Below the pieces are notes generated by a model. The model did no database searches. It was not told the DNA's origin and saw nothing but the letters and a program-made list of their open reading frames with translations. The position numbers and the translations under genes are program-made. Of a stretch of DNA of 64,000 nt, positions 34,173-46,000 are shown in pieces (positions within the stretch are counted from its first letter, which is position 1; every line of letters begins with the position of its first letter). Origin of the DNA: Vishniacozyma victoriae (lineage: Eukaryota > Basidiomycota > Tremellomycetes > Tremellales > Bulleribasidiaceae); the NCBI GenBank assembly GCA_017654735.1, contig JADPYG010000088.1, positions 3,534,001 to 3,598,000 of the forward strand. Reading direction: 5' to 3'.

Positions 34173-36816
34173 CTACTGTACAATTTTGACTTCTAATCCA
34201 CTACCCGCACTTCCTTTTCGACCGAACGTCTCGCCCGCAAATCGTCCCTTGACGTCGTCCATCTCGAGTTCACCTTTTGGCATTGGCTTTCTCGGCGTAC
34301 TCATACCGGAAGGCTCGATCTCCCCTAGTCGTACGGCCTTCTCGAACAAGGCATTCGACTCTGGCTTCAGGGTTGGTTCTTCCTCCTCGTCAGCGTCCCA
34401 GGTAAGGGCATCGCCTGCGCTGCCGATGGGTAGAGGCTCGGGACCGGCTGCGTTGTCCGCTGGCGTAACTCCGCTTTTAGGTGGAGCGTCGACTGGCAGC
34501 GGAACAGCAACTTGAGTCAGAATGGATGCGTGCGACTCTCGTCTTCCGTTCGGTCCCTCGTCTTCGCCTAGACCTAAAGCCACCTTCGACCCATTGGACA
34601 TGGCTGTATATTGCTCGCCTCGTCTCTCGGCTTTCCTACGTCGTATTCGATCTAATTCGGCCTCTCGCTGTTCTCGCCATTCCTCCATCTCCCTCTCTAG
34701 CCGCTCGAACTCCATTCTTTGATCATCAGCAATTGTGATTTCCTCTAACTCGGCTTTGGTAGGGTGTTGACATCCAGCTTCTCGGAGTACATCTGGCGCT
34801 TCCATGTGATCTATTTCATAAGCTTTGCTCACGCAAAAGGAGGTCGAACGTACTGGAGGTATTGGTCATTCGATGGGCGAAATCACAATTGTACCCTGGG
34901 GAGAGGATGAATTCACCTCCAAGTTGAGTAAGCTTGCCTGGGTAAGCGAGGGGCATTTTGGTGATTGCGTTCTGATTGTCAGCTCACATAACTAATGCCA
35001 GATCGTTGTGGACTCACCTTCCCACCCTTGAGGAGTTGTTTCGGCACAGAATTGATATTGTAGGCAGCTCGACCTTTGGACGGTCCAAAGTCATTGGTCA
35101 TCTTGGTCATTCTGTCAGATAAGCTTTACTCGAACGACGTGGACTAGATTTGACATACCCAAGCAGTGAATACAACTTCCTCGGCCCATCGACATAGATC
35201 GGGAAAGGACACTTGAAGAGCTCCTTGTAACTCTTGATAATCTTCCAACTTCCATTACTGATCACAATCACCTTGATCCCAGCTTTTTCAATGGCAACCG
35301 GATCCAGCTGAGATAGACTTGCAAACATGAAATCTTGACATTGGCCGCACCAGAAATGTCGAATGAAGAAGATCACAGTACGGGGCATAGGGGGCATTGG
35401 CTCGTCTTCGGCCGTTGAAAGTGGAGTTTTGGGGAACATATCGCCAAAGGAAACTAGATCGCCGTTCTCATCCCGCAAGAATAGTGTTCCCGCTTCGAAA
35501 AGTCGTCGTTTAGATGGTATACGATCGACCGAGAATGACTCGTCCTCTTCCGGGTCGACTTGAGCTGATGTAGCAGTCTTATCTCCTTGACCTGGATCTG
35601 TGGTTTTGTCCTTTCTGTTTCTAGCGAGGTCGACCAATGACTTCGCCCACTTGATTTTTCGCTTCTCCTGATCCTCTGTCTTTCCCTGTTGCGGGGTCTG
35701 ACCATGGCTGTTGGACCGAGGTGTAATGATCTGAGTAGATGGTCCAGACGAAGTCGAAGTATTGGCTTTATGTTTTGAGACTGGCCGCTGATGGTTTGAC
35801 TGGGCATCGGCGTCAAGTGGTAAGTCTGGTAGGGACTTGTCAAGTCTGAGTCGTAGGGGATGGTGGGCAGAAGATGTGGGTGGTGTAGGTTGTTCTGACC
35901 CGTGGGTGTTGATCGAGGAAGCAGTTAGGTGACTTGACGAGATGGGAGCTCCCAGCTCTGGTGCTTGCGATGGTGCGGGTGTCGAGTATCTTGATGACTG
36001 ACGGGATGGTATCGGCTTTGGACTCCCTATCCTCTTTCCTCCAGATAAGACCGCTGGTGGCTCTGGTGTCAAGACCTCCATTCCATGGTCATCCCCTCCA
36101 ACCTCCGGTACCGACGGTCTCCAAAGCATTCCCGATCCCTCCGATAAATCACTTCCAGCAGGGCTAGCAGGAGAAGCCAGATTGCTGATACTCCTATTGT
36201 GAGCACCTGGACGTCGGGGCGGGACAGGTCCAGCTGATCTCGGTGTTACCGGTGGTGCGTCTAGATCACCCCTGGAACGGGGCGATGGGGCACCTCGAGC
36301 AAAAGGGTGGGAGCTGGGTAGATTGTTGGTGGGGAGTGATATAGCAGGTGGGACGGGTTTCCGATGACTCCATGATGATCTCTTGGATCCGGCTGTAGGG
36401 GTGGTAGAGGCTGTGCTAGCACGAGAGAGGCTTTGTTGGGAGAGGATGTCGGTGGTGTCGGGGATTGTAGGTGATGTGCCTGTCATCTCGTCGGCGCCAA
36501 TGGGTGCTACACTGCTTTTGGCCTGGGGCGCCATGGAGTCTGTGGCTGGTTCGATGCTACTAGTGAGAGGTAGCTTGGGTTGGAAGAAAACGTCCGAGGT
36601 GTCGGGAAGTGTGGGAGTTGGGGCGCTGGAGTTTCCGGCGATCTCGCCGGGCTTTCTTTGATCGAGAGGAGAGTACATTTCCGAATTAGGAGTAGGCTCA
36701 AATGTGGAGCTGGTGAATGCGGGTGTGGTAGATGAAGGTGGGGCGTCGAGCTCGGGCTTGACAACCGGGGCGGCCGGGGTTGTCTCCTGGAGAGGCGTTG
36801 GTGGGATGTATGGCAT
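34173..36816 (-). CDS. AhpC/TSA-like (PRXL2/AAED1) thioredoxin-fold protein with long disordered arms
   Basis: The start is taken as the ATG at 36816. The first ~450 residues are disordered, rich in Pro/Ser/Thr, with many SP/TP sites. A thioredoxin-fold domain follows: RTVIFFIRHFWCGQCQDFM (CxxC in the peroxiredoxin-like position), KVIVISNGSWKIIKSYKELFKCPFPIYVDG, RKLYSLLGM, then GKLTQLGGEFIL and CDFAHRMTNTSNHMEA. This is the PF13911-type 'AhpC/TSA antioxidant enzyme' family. The last exon (ending 34173) holds an acidic/charged helix (EFERLEREMEEWREQREAELDRIRRRKAE) and another linker. Introns are short and in frame. A redox role follows from the CxxC. The large disordered N-terminus suggests regulation by phosphorylation. 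Confidence 0.85.
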
Positions 36817-37616
36817 TGTGATCAAGTACAGGCTAGATCGTCAGCTTTGTTTACCATCTGTGATCACTAGACTACTTACTGGCGGGACAAGCACTGTTGG
36901 ACAGAAACAGCCAAGACTGAATGCACAGTCGTGGTTTTTCGACGGCAGTACCAAGATTACCGTTGGTGATGTTCAGGGCAAAGTGTGTGTCTGGCACTAG
37001 TGACGTAAGACCCTGATTTTGGGGAGATCTAGTAATCGAGCTGAGCTTGTATCTTGGGCGTATGTAGAGGTTGATGAAATGTTCCGCAATGTTTATGAAT
37101 CAATGGAATGGATAGTCACTATTTACTGGCTTGACCGCCTAGATGTCGTACTTTGATATCGATTTCACCCTCGATATCGAACTTTGAAGCTTCAAACCCC
37201 TTTCTTCCAAATTCCAGTCTTTCAGGGACGCACGGGTCCAATCGAGTGGTAGATCAGGGCGAGGGTTAGGGTCGACCGACAAGGTCCAAGTTGCAATCGG
37301 GCCTGGCCGCTAGTCAACTAAAGCTAATGATCTATAAATGCTTCTATTGCGCTAGTGAAAAGGGGCGCACTAGTATAGTATCAGGTCCCATGTTCGAAGC
37401 GAAATTTCGGGCCCGTATGGCACGACAACCGGTCTACACTCCTCGGAACTTAAGTACCTTGATCTAGCAACGAAGAATGCATATTGAAACCCGGAATATC
37501 TAATATCATAAAAAGCAAGACAAGAAAGTTACAGCCAGTGTATTACAATGCCATGCAGAGAGTTGAGCTCTGTTGCGTCCTGGCCATCCCCTGGTCAAGG
37601 GGATATTTGGAGTTGA
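36817..37616. other. Long intergenic region with palindromes
   Basis: 800 nt between the PRXL2-like gene start and the permease stop. It contains GATATCGA/TCGATATC inverted repeats (37154-37180), a perfect 14-nt palindrome TTTGAAGCTTCAAA (37183-37196) and CGAAATTTCG near 37400. Two stretches faintly resemble tRNA A boxes, but no cloverleaf forms. No gene was recognised. Confidence 0.45.
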
Positions 37617-39876
37617 TTACAACCCAGTTCGACTGTCTGGAGGTCCATGGTAGTGAGTTCGACCCCAGACTAGGTACCAGATGAAGGCGATTAGAGCAAA
37701 GCCGACAAAGACTACAGCGGCGTCTAATTATCAGCAATGGGTAGCATTTCCGACGGGTTATACGTACAATTCATGGTGTCGGGGGTGACGGGGACTGCTG
37801 CTGGGAAACAAAGTAGAGGGATAGCAATGATGAACCAAAGGATGGTGACACTTTCGTCATCAGCTGGAATCATGAGACCGAGACGTTGCGACTCACATGT
37901 TGCAGACGTATCCAATCTTGCCCTTGTAAAAGGGACCAGCCTTGATCTCCTCTCTTCCTCGGAAGAATGAGAGGGCGACGGGGATACAACAAGCGCTTCC
38001 AAGACTGATGACGGCGACACCGAGGAAAGCGTTGAAAGCAGCGATGGATCCAAAGTAGATGCAGGCCAAGGCCATTTGGACGGCGGTGTTGAGGAAGAAG
38101 GCGTTCAAGGGCATTTCGAGACGCTTGGATACTTTACCCCAAATGGTGTGTCCGGGGATACCACCATCTCGAGAGAAGCTGAATACGTCAGTATATTCAT
38201 CGAACGATAGATGTGTGACTTACGCCCAGACACATCGAGATGCTGCTTGGGAGCAAGCAAGACCACAGGAAAGACCAATGATGAGAACTGGTCGTCAGCT
38301 TTGCGATCGCGCGAACCGTGAAGCTGCTCACTCATGAAGAAGAGACCAAAAGCGGCACCAGTGTGGCCAGTTGCCTCTAGGAAGATCTGGGGCAATGGCT
38401 GACCAGTGATGGTGCTAGTGATGGTTGAGATGTCACCCAAGGTGAACATGATGACGATCAAAAAGGTGAAACCGAGCGTAGCACTATCGGTCAGTGTATA
38501 TGCTACTCAGGATGCGAGAACGGCTTACTTGAGCATGACACCGTAAACCCTGTGCGTCAGCAACTGATGACTCGAGAAGACCAGATCAACTTACATAGCT
38601 CGGGGAATGCTCATCTCTGGCCTGATAGCCTCTTCAGCCATGGAAGGAAGCATACCGGTGGCAGAGAAGCAGTAAGCGCCCTGGATCAATCCGAGAACCC
38701 AGCTCTACATCGTCAGCGACGACTCATGTCATACAGCGGGTTCACTTACCCAGCCTTTAGGGAATCCAACTCCAGAATCGACAAACTCGGTGAAGACATA
38801 CTTGGCGGAGTGGATACCGGATGCAGCGTAAATAGGAAGCGTGATCACAGTGGCGAGGACACTGGCTGGTCAGTATGATTTGAGAAATTGCTTTCTGAGT
38901 CCAGCTTACGTGGCTACAATGCAGACTAGGGTGAATTGCTATGACATCAGCTCTGTTCCGAGAACGTGCTCTAGACTCACATCAACCCATACTAGGTAGT
39001 GCTGGCCCAAGATGGCAATACTTCCGAGCAACAAGATCCTGTGGTGTTTAGCACGTGCGTATCTCGATTGCGAGGACCACTCACAAAGCCCAAGCACATA
39101 GCACAGTGTGCCACTGAGCAGGGATGTAGTCGGGGTAGTAGACTGGTCGTCAGGAGGTATCCTACTCGAATTTTTGTAAGACTTACGGTTGACAGACGAG
39201 AGGATCAACTGGGTGGTAGCAAAGTTGACAGACAAGGTGACTACTACATTCCCGATAACAGATAACCAGCCCACGATCCATGAAACAAGAGGAGCGTGCT
39301 TGGGAGGCGAGAGCATGAATGACCAATAGTAAACACCGCCAGAGACAGGGTACAGGGAAGCGATTTCACCGAGCGATGTAGCGATACAGACGTAAATGAT
39401 CGACATGATGATCCAGTCCCACATGGCTACCGAAGCACCACCGTTCAAGAGGGTGTAGACTGGCCATGAGCTACGTCGAATCATACGAAGCAAGGTGCTT
39501 ACAGAAGGTCGTGCCCAGTCCGTAGGGGACGGAGGAGAGGACGATGGTCATGATCCACATATTGAAGAAGGTCTTGGTCTGCACTGTCAGAACACGACCG
39601 TGCGTTGATGTTTCAGCTTACTCGGGGCATCTCCTGCTGGTAACTATCGCCATCAGCATCTATCTCCGCCAAAGAGGATTCTTACTCACCCAAACTTCTG
39701 CTCTAGGACCACAGCCTCGACGAGATCGCCGTCAATCATCAGACCATGCTCTTGAGATTTCACATCTAAACACCGTCAGTACCCATGCTTGCCGATACTG
39801 CCACATTGAGTTATTAGAGTGACATACCCTTTCCCTCGCCAGCAGCTACCTCGGGGTGCAGAGTCCTGTCTGCCAT
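37617..39876 (-). CDS. APC-superfamily amino acid/GABA/choline-type permease
   Basis: Plasma membrane transporter with about twelve helices spread over many exons. It starts MADRTLHPEVAAGEGKD with a charged cytosolic tail, then FFNMWIMTIVLSSVPYGLGTTF and LLNGGASVAMWDWIIMSIIYVC, the TM1-2 signature of the fungal ACT family (GABA permease Uga4, choline permease Hnm1). Later segments include GEIASLYPVSGGVYYWSFML, VSWIVGWLSVIGNVV, YCFSATGMLPSMAEEA, PRAMVYGVMLNATLG, QAASRCVWAFSRDGGIPG and a C-terminal IWYLVWGRTHYHGPPDS. The motif SRxxWAFSRDGxxP is highly characteristic. The substrate cannot be assigned from sequence. The protein ends PPDSRTGL. Confidence 0.92.
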
Positions 39877-40561
39877 GTCAAATACTATGGATTTTCGAGA
39901 TATATACAAGGGGAATGGGTGGTCGTGTGATGTATAGAAGAGGGATTTAAAAAGCCCACAGAATGGGTATAACCGCTTTAAATATGGTCACCGACTTCTG
40001 TAGAAATTGTGAAATCAGGGGAATCATGATTAATCCCCGGAATCCTTGATTGGACCTGAGATGCGGGGTACCTGATTGCCGGATTGTGCGGGCGTCCGAG
40101 AGTCAGCTGAAGTCCGAGACAGCAGTCGTGGCAAAGCGTCTCCGAACATGACCCAACGACACTACCATGTACTAGAGTACGATAGTCTGCAAGCACTTCG
40201 AGATCGATCACTGGAGAGTAGCACAAATACCCACAGTCCAGCTGGATGGGTAGTGCAGCGACGGTCTTCTACCCCGGGCCGTCCGATACCGGGGACCTAC
40301 GGATCAGCAACGAATTGACCTACTCCCGATAACGAATGTTGGGTATCCTCAAAACAAAGGTGCGTGTGGGAAGCACCAGTGTCGAGGGTTGTTCCAGTCA
40401 CGGACTCACCTTTATGCTTTATCCTTTGATGCGCATACATCCGGCAGGCGAGCGCCTTCCTATATATAGGGGACTGGGAGAACATTTTCCTTCATCCTAC
40501 AATTCACACAACTATCCCAGTATTTGCCACTTGACTTTCTTACTCGCACTGTACGTTCATC
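39877..40561. other. Divergent promoter region with TATA box
   Basis: 685 nt between the permease start (-) and the next gene (+). A TATATATA at 40461-40468 lies about 100 nt before the ATG at 40562. No gene or RNA was recognised in the rest. Confidence 0.45.
40461..40468 (+). promoter_or_regulatory. TATA box of the 40562 gene
   Basis: TATATATA followed by AGGGGACT, about 94 nt before the ATG, a normal spacing for a TATA-dependent fungal promoter with a short leader. Confidence 0.5.
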
Positions 40562-41238
40562 ATGACCAGCTCGACCTCAGACGGACAAAGAAGCGAAGCG
40601 ACACAGAAGTTTCCTCCTACACTCGACGACAACACGTTCTACGTGCGACCCTCGGCTGCCGGTACCTTGGATCTTGGGATCGATATTGAGACTTCCAAAG
40701 ACCAAGTTCCAGCAGGACTCATGGTTTTGTTGTCCATACGAAAGTCCCTAGGCGGGACTTTGGGTATCTCTTGTCTAACGATCCAGGGCCGGCGGAAGCG
40801 ATCGATACAATCCGCGCAGAACTCCGGGACTTCGCAAAGGACATAGCCAGCCGAACGGACGAGAATCCCACAGCCGTGGATGCAGACACACTCCTCCGGT
40901 CCAAGATAGATGAATTGAAAGTGAAATTGAAGAAGAAGAAGTTTTGCGGATCCAAATACAAGGTCGAATTGCTTGACGGGCCCGAGCTCTCCGCGACCTA
41001 CTTCGAGAACCAAAGTGTGCCAACGCTCATCCCGCGACAGATCGATGATTTGGAGTACGGGATGACGCAAAGAATGCGAAGAGTGGCCAAGGAGGAGCAG
41101 CCATCTGCTGGCACATCTGCTCGTTCCACTCCTCGTACACCAGCTCGTAGAAGAGCTCGTACAGCTGCTCGTCCCCCGGCGCAGGTCGATGTCGCTATCT
41201 ATGACCCCGATGAGATGCCGTTCGACCAACTAGGATAA
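40562..41238 (+). pseudogene. Unknown protein gene with a one-base frameshift
   Basis: A frame from the ATG at 40562 reads MTSSTSDGQRSEATQKFPPTLDD, FYVRPSAAGTLDLGIDIE and VPAGLMV. From about 40729 the coding character moves to another frame (HTKVPRRDFGYLLSND, EAIDTIRAELRDFAKDI, KYKVELLDGPELSATYF, RQIDDLEYGMTQRMRR) with a basic Thr/Arg/Ala tail, ending at 41238. That second frame has no ATG before 41060. The switch needs one extra base, and the likely site is the TTTT run at 40725-40728. An intron alternative (GTACCT donor, GAAAG acceptor, about 83 nt) also fits the phase but has a poor acceptor. A charged coiled region (IDELKVKLKKKKF) is visible. No family was recognised. It could be intact if this is an assembly error. 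Confidence 0.55.
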
Positions 41239-41707
41239 GCAATCACCCGAATTTCCTGCTTGCTGTACCCCAATGGTTATAGCGCCCTTGATGCATGACC
41301 GCACTGCCTGTTTGAATCACACGCGACTTCAGCCGTCAGTCTAAAGCCGGTATCCAGCCTGTAACCAACAGTCTGGCATCTGCGCTGATGAGACCCGTCT
41401 CGACTTCCATTCCTTGGACTTCTAACAGCTTCGTTTGCGTATTTCGCCGTTTAGTAATTCTCTACGCACTGAGCCCTGCTCGTCACAGATTCAGTGGCGA
41501 AGGACATTGTGTCGATGAAGGGAGGTCTTTTTGATGTGAGGAGACGCCGGGACACATAATAAGGAAATATCCACTCTTAGGATTAGGATTTGAGTGCCAG
41601 TCTGACCTCACAGATCAGCTCCGAATCCGTCGAGTCGGTCGAAGCGAATGAAGTCATGCTATACATATTGTTGGTGTTGTGGTACAATCGTTACTCCTCT
41701 TGATCTC
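41239..41707. other. Intergenic region between convergent genes
   Basis: 469 nt holding two 3' regions. Nothing was recognised. Confidence 0.4.
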
Positions 41708-42169
41708 CTATCCTTGTCGCTATCTCGTCAGTGATAATAGAGCTGGAGGCCATCGCGAGACTCACCTGCTTATGCTTTGGGTTTTTGGAGCATACAATAT
41801 ACACACGCCCCTTTCTGTAACAGTCAGTACGGGCCTCACCCTCGGCACCGTTTCGACTCACCTCCTCACCACCGAGCATCCATCACAGAACTTCTTGACG
41901 CTCGACCTGACTTTCATTCCTCTCAATTGACCCATCAATGATGAAGATACAGCTTTCGATTGCGATATACGACTAGAGAGCTGAAAGATACTGCGCGATA
42001 GTGGACTTGCGATTCTAGTAGATGGCATTGAACGGATCAAGGGAGTTGATGTGGATAGTGGTGCTCGAGGAGTGACGGGGAGATGGGAACATTTTGCCGA
42101 GGAAGAGCATGCTCTGGTTGATGGTCCCGCCTGGGTTGGGATGACGCGACGTAGAATTGAGGTGAACAT
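41708..42169 (-). CDS. RTC6: Mitochondrial ribosomal protein bL36m
   Basis: Protein of the mitochondrial large subunit. The first exon starts MFTSILRRVIPTQAG, a basic, Ser-rich targeting presequence of about 75 residues. The mature core is GMKVRSSVKKFCDGCSVVRR, then KGRVYIVCSKNPKHKQ and a last tiny exon encoding RQG and the stop. This matches bL36 fully, including the zinc-binding Cys-x2-Cys...Cys...His pattern. Two introns, both with CTGAC-type branch sites, separate the three exons. Without the final spliced exon the conserved QRQG end would be missed. Confidence 0.95.
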
Positions 42170-42601
42170 GGTAGATGGTGTGTATAATATCAGTAGGCTA
42201 TGGCTGGTGATGATGGTTGAGTTGAATTGAAATTAGGTGCCACATTGATGTAATGCCGGTGGAGGGTAGTGTTGTACTTAATTCCCTGAAGGACTGTGTT
42301 CCCCTTTCCCTTCCCTTTGACCCGCCTCCACCATTCAAGTACACCTCCACCTCTTATTCTTTCCCTATAGACTCCTTATACCACACCCAACATATACTCA
42401 GTACTACCCAACCTAGCCATATCTAGCGAAACCCTAGTGACGGAGCCTGTAGCCAGCTCTGAATCGAAGTCACAAATTCAACTACTATTGATTGTCAGCG
42501 ATCCCCTTTTCCCTCTTTGAATCTATAGTGGAGGTCACCCACATCCGACACGCCTCCACCTCTCATTTCACTACTCGCTTTATTCGACGATACAATTGAA
42601 A
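42170..42601. other. Divergent promoter of RTC6 and the C2H2 factor
   Basis: 432 nt, pyrimidine-rich on the + strand, with the word CCTCCACCTCT repeated near 42344 and 42559. This is a CT-rich fungal promoter. No gene was recognised. Confidence 0.4.
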
Positions 42602-45600
42602 ATGCCTCCAAGAAGGCAGTCAGATGGTATGGATCATGATGGACCGAGTGAGCCAACAAAAAGGCGAACCAAGGAGGGTAAAGAAAAAGAGACTTTCAGA
42701 TGCGCTTTTCCCGGATGTGGACAGGTGCGTGATTCTTTGTGGATAAAGAGACAGTCGCTAATAACATTTAGACCTACTCGCGTATGGAGTATCTGAAAAG
42801 GCATCAGCGTAAACGTACGTCCCGCCTGCTACTTTAAATATATGTACTGATCCCACAGATGCGGATGACAGACCATTCCAGTGTAAAGACTGCCAAAAAT
42901 CGTTTGCTAGAAGGTAAGCTCTCGCTGTTTAATGTTGGTGCCAAGCTTACAAGTCAGTGATGTTCTCCTGCGACATAGAAGACGCTGTCACCCCACACCT
43001 CCTCCTGTAGATCGCGCTTCGCACTCTCCGGTACCGCATCATCGGGGATACCCGGGTGTCCCAGTCTCTTCCTCGCGTCATGACGACTATCGAGAATATT
43101 CGCCCGACATGCAAGCCCGCAAACATCCAAGACAGAGCGTCGGGTCCAACGGTGATGATCGACATTCACGTCCGAGATTAGAAGAAGACGAGGAAGAAGA
43201 CGATTATGCTGAAAGCAGCCGCTTCGCTCGTCAGAATGGCATGGGCAACGGAGGTGTTTATGGTGCCGATCAATTCTACCCAAACGACTCGAGCTCGTCG
43301 TATACGCCTCATCTCCTACCCATGTTTCAGAACGCGAATGTCTTCCAGCAGCCGCCAAACGAGGAGAACCACCTGGAAGATGCATCGGTCCTGCTGTCTA
43401 TGGCCTATCCTACTGGAATGCCGGCAAACGACGCCAGCAAGCAGGCGGCGTCGAACGAAACGAATGGCCAAGAAGGTGTGTCCGACTGGGAGACTGGCCA
43501 GCAAACGATCAACATGATGATGGAACAAGCGAGAACCGATACGAATGGCACAACGCAAAACGGGGACCACGCGACGGTTTCGAACGAGACGAGCGAGGAC
43601 ACCTCACCAGTTCTCACTGAGCCTCTGACGTTCATCGGCGCCATGGACTGGTTGAACAATCAAAACCAGAAGAATGGAGGACCTGGACCGCAATCATGGG
43701 TATGTTTCTCGATCTCTCGCTGTGTATGCTTACCAATCACAGCTCAACACCACCAATGGATCCCCTCAACCACTCTCGCCTTTCCCATTCCACTCGTTCA
43801 TCTCACCGTCCGCTTTCGGCCTGTCCCTCCCAACAGACGAGTCTCAGCCCAACGAACCCAACGAGGGAGCAGTAAAGTCGCTCCTCGACATGCTCGCAAT
43901 GTACGATACGCCAGAGACTAAAACGAACCCGAACCCTGAACGCCCCCTTTTACGTATACATCACACCGATATGTACAGTCGTGCTGGCGGAGAAGTCAGC
44001 AGGGATAGTAGATTCTACATTCCTGCCGACCGATTTTCGGGATGTTACCAGATCCCACATTGGGCTTTACCGCCTCTCAAAACACTCTCGCTCATGGCGA
44101 GCAGGACCTGCGATACCGTCCTGCAACATTTCTCCTTTGTACACATGCCCACGTTTCGCTTGATCGATACTGCCGCCTGTCTGGCTTTCGCCATTTGTAC
44201 CGTCGGAGGTATCCGAACGACTGCCGAAGAGCGGTCGCCAGCCTCGCAGAAACGTCTCCTTATGGAGCAATACCTCGATGGTCCTGCTCCACCTGGGTCT
44301 ACATGGGAAGACATATATCGCGAAAACTACGATCAAGCTGGCTCCAAGGATCCAATCACTGCTCAAGTAGGTCTGTGGAAGAACGGAGTCATTGTCCGGA
44401 ACGAAAAGAGCAACATGCTCGTCAAGTCGTTCTCGCTCGCTTCCGGTGTATTGATGACCGAATACAATGTCGCGTTGCTACAAGCTTTGATCCTCTACAA
44501 TGCACCCTTCTTCCTCAGTGAGGACGAGAGTGAACGACACATGGCAAACCTATTTTTAGGCACCATCGTCAACATCGCACGACAGATTGGTTTCTTCAAC
44601 CAAGAGTTCGATCATTTCGATACCGAGTACCAGCTCCCGCAAGAACCTCACACACCGAACGATCTTAATCTGTACTGGCGAAGATGGATCCAACTCGAAA
44701 CACGTCGCCGAACTGCTTACCTAGTCTTGCAGCTCGATACGATATCAGCGTTGGAGTCTTGCATACAATGTATCGTCGCACCATCCGAGATTTCTCATAT
44801 GCCCCTACCCGCTCCCGATTCCATCTGGAAAGCCGAAACGGCCGAAGACTGGCTGAAGGCCATCAAGAACTACCGTCCAATGACATTGGACGAGGCCATG
44901 AGGCGTATCTTCTTCCTACCGACATATGGTGCTTTCGATACATTACACGAGCGGGCCGATACCAAGTATTACCACTTGCTGAACGAATCCGAGATCGGAC
45001 CATTTGCGAGGGTAGCCATGATTTTAACGTTACTTCGTGGGATCATCGATATCGGAGAAGGAAAACGTGATAGAGGAGATTGGCGGGATCTTACCGATCT
45101 TTGGGTCGGATGTAGTTGGTTGAAACCGACTACCAAGATGTTGGCATCGGATGGTCAGGATTTGGGACCTGTGACTCGGGACTCGTTGAGGGAGAGGTTC
45201 TCGCTTGGTCTACAAAGAGTAAGTCACCCGTTCATGACTTCGCTGATGACCAGTGGCGCGAGGGATGGGACTTTGACCCGACATGCATGTCACCTGGGCA
45301 GCCTTTATCGAACGACACTTCTCCCACTTCGAGCTCATCCGCTCCGTCCGCTCGGGCCACCAAGCTCAACTACTGCGAGGGTGAGCTTCCCCAACATGTA
45401 GTTCAGTGCACCAGCTGACTTGACCAGAGGCTCTTCCATTCTATTGGCTAGCGCAAGCATTGCTAAACCTCCTCAATGCCGCCCCGCCAAACGAACCAGG
45501 ATGGAACTCGTTCTCGGGAATCAAGTACCGCGATATGCTAAAATCGGCCCGGACTTTCACGAGGATGGGAGAAGGAGTAGCTACTTCAAATGGTCATAGT

Positions 45601-45696
45601 AATGGTGACACCAATAGCACAGGGGGTTTTAGTGGAGTAGGGGATTTGTCGAATCTGTTCAATGATTCCCATAATTGGGATAATCTCGCTTTTTAG
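42602..45696 (+). CDS. C2H2 zinc-finger transcription factor with fungal-TF domain
   Basis: Nuclear DNA-binding regulator. The N-terminal exons encode two C2H2 fingers split by introns: CAFPGCGQTYSRMEYLKRHQRKH and CKDCQKSFARRSDVLLRHRRRCH. A basic patch (KRRTKEGKEKE) precedes them. A long acidic/Asn/Ser-rich middle follows, then the fungal-specific TF domain (PF04082-like): LPPLKTLSLMASRTCDTVLQHFSF, NVALLQALILYNAPFFL, RHMANLFLGTIVNIARQIGFF and RRWIQLETRRRTAYLVLQLD. The pairing of C2H2 fingers with this domain, usually seen with Zn2Cys6 clusters, is a recognised fungal subfamily. The C-terminus is Ser/Gly/Asn-rich. The target genes are unknown. Confidence 0.9.
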
Positions 45697-45910
45697 GTCA
45701 TTTGTGTAATCGTATATACAGTCATCAAAATGTTTAGGTAGTCTGGGAAACATTCTGGTTGTACACGTACTGTATTTGATCTACTGTAATGTCATGTTGC
45801 TATTCTATCCAGACTCTCACCTACATTGTATCCCACGCCTCTAACGGTAATCTACTACTGATCTCGACGGGTCAGCATGTGATCGGAGATCCCGGCGATC
45901 AATCGGTAAC

Positions 45911-45922
45911 TGACGTCACGTG
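45911..45922 (+). promoter_or_regulatory. Overlapping CRE and E-box (TGACGTCACGTG)
   Basis: TGACGTCA (45911-45918) overlaps CACGTG (45917-45922) about 80-90 nt before the photolyase ATG. These are full palindromic sites for bZIP (CREB/ATF) and bHLH or bZIP factors. Their position suggests control of the photolyase gene. Confidence 0.5.
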
Positions 45923-46000
45923 CAAGTTACAGTTGTCGTTATCGCGATTTGGATCAACTTGAGTGCAATCTACATTGTAACTTCACATTATCACAACACT

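Noticed and set aside
37230..37420. tRNA-like A-box words (GAGTGGTAGATCAG, AGTATAGTATCAG)
   Set aside because: No matching T-arm with GGTTCRANNCC and no acceptor stem could be folded, so not called a tRNA.
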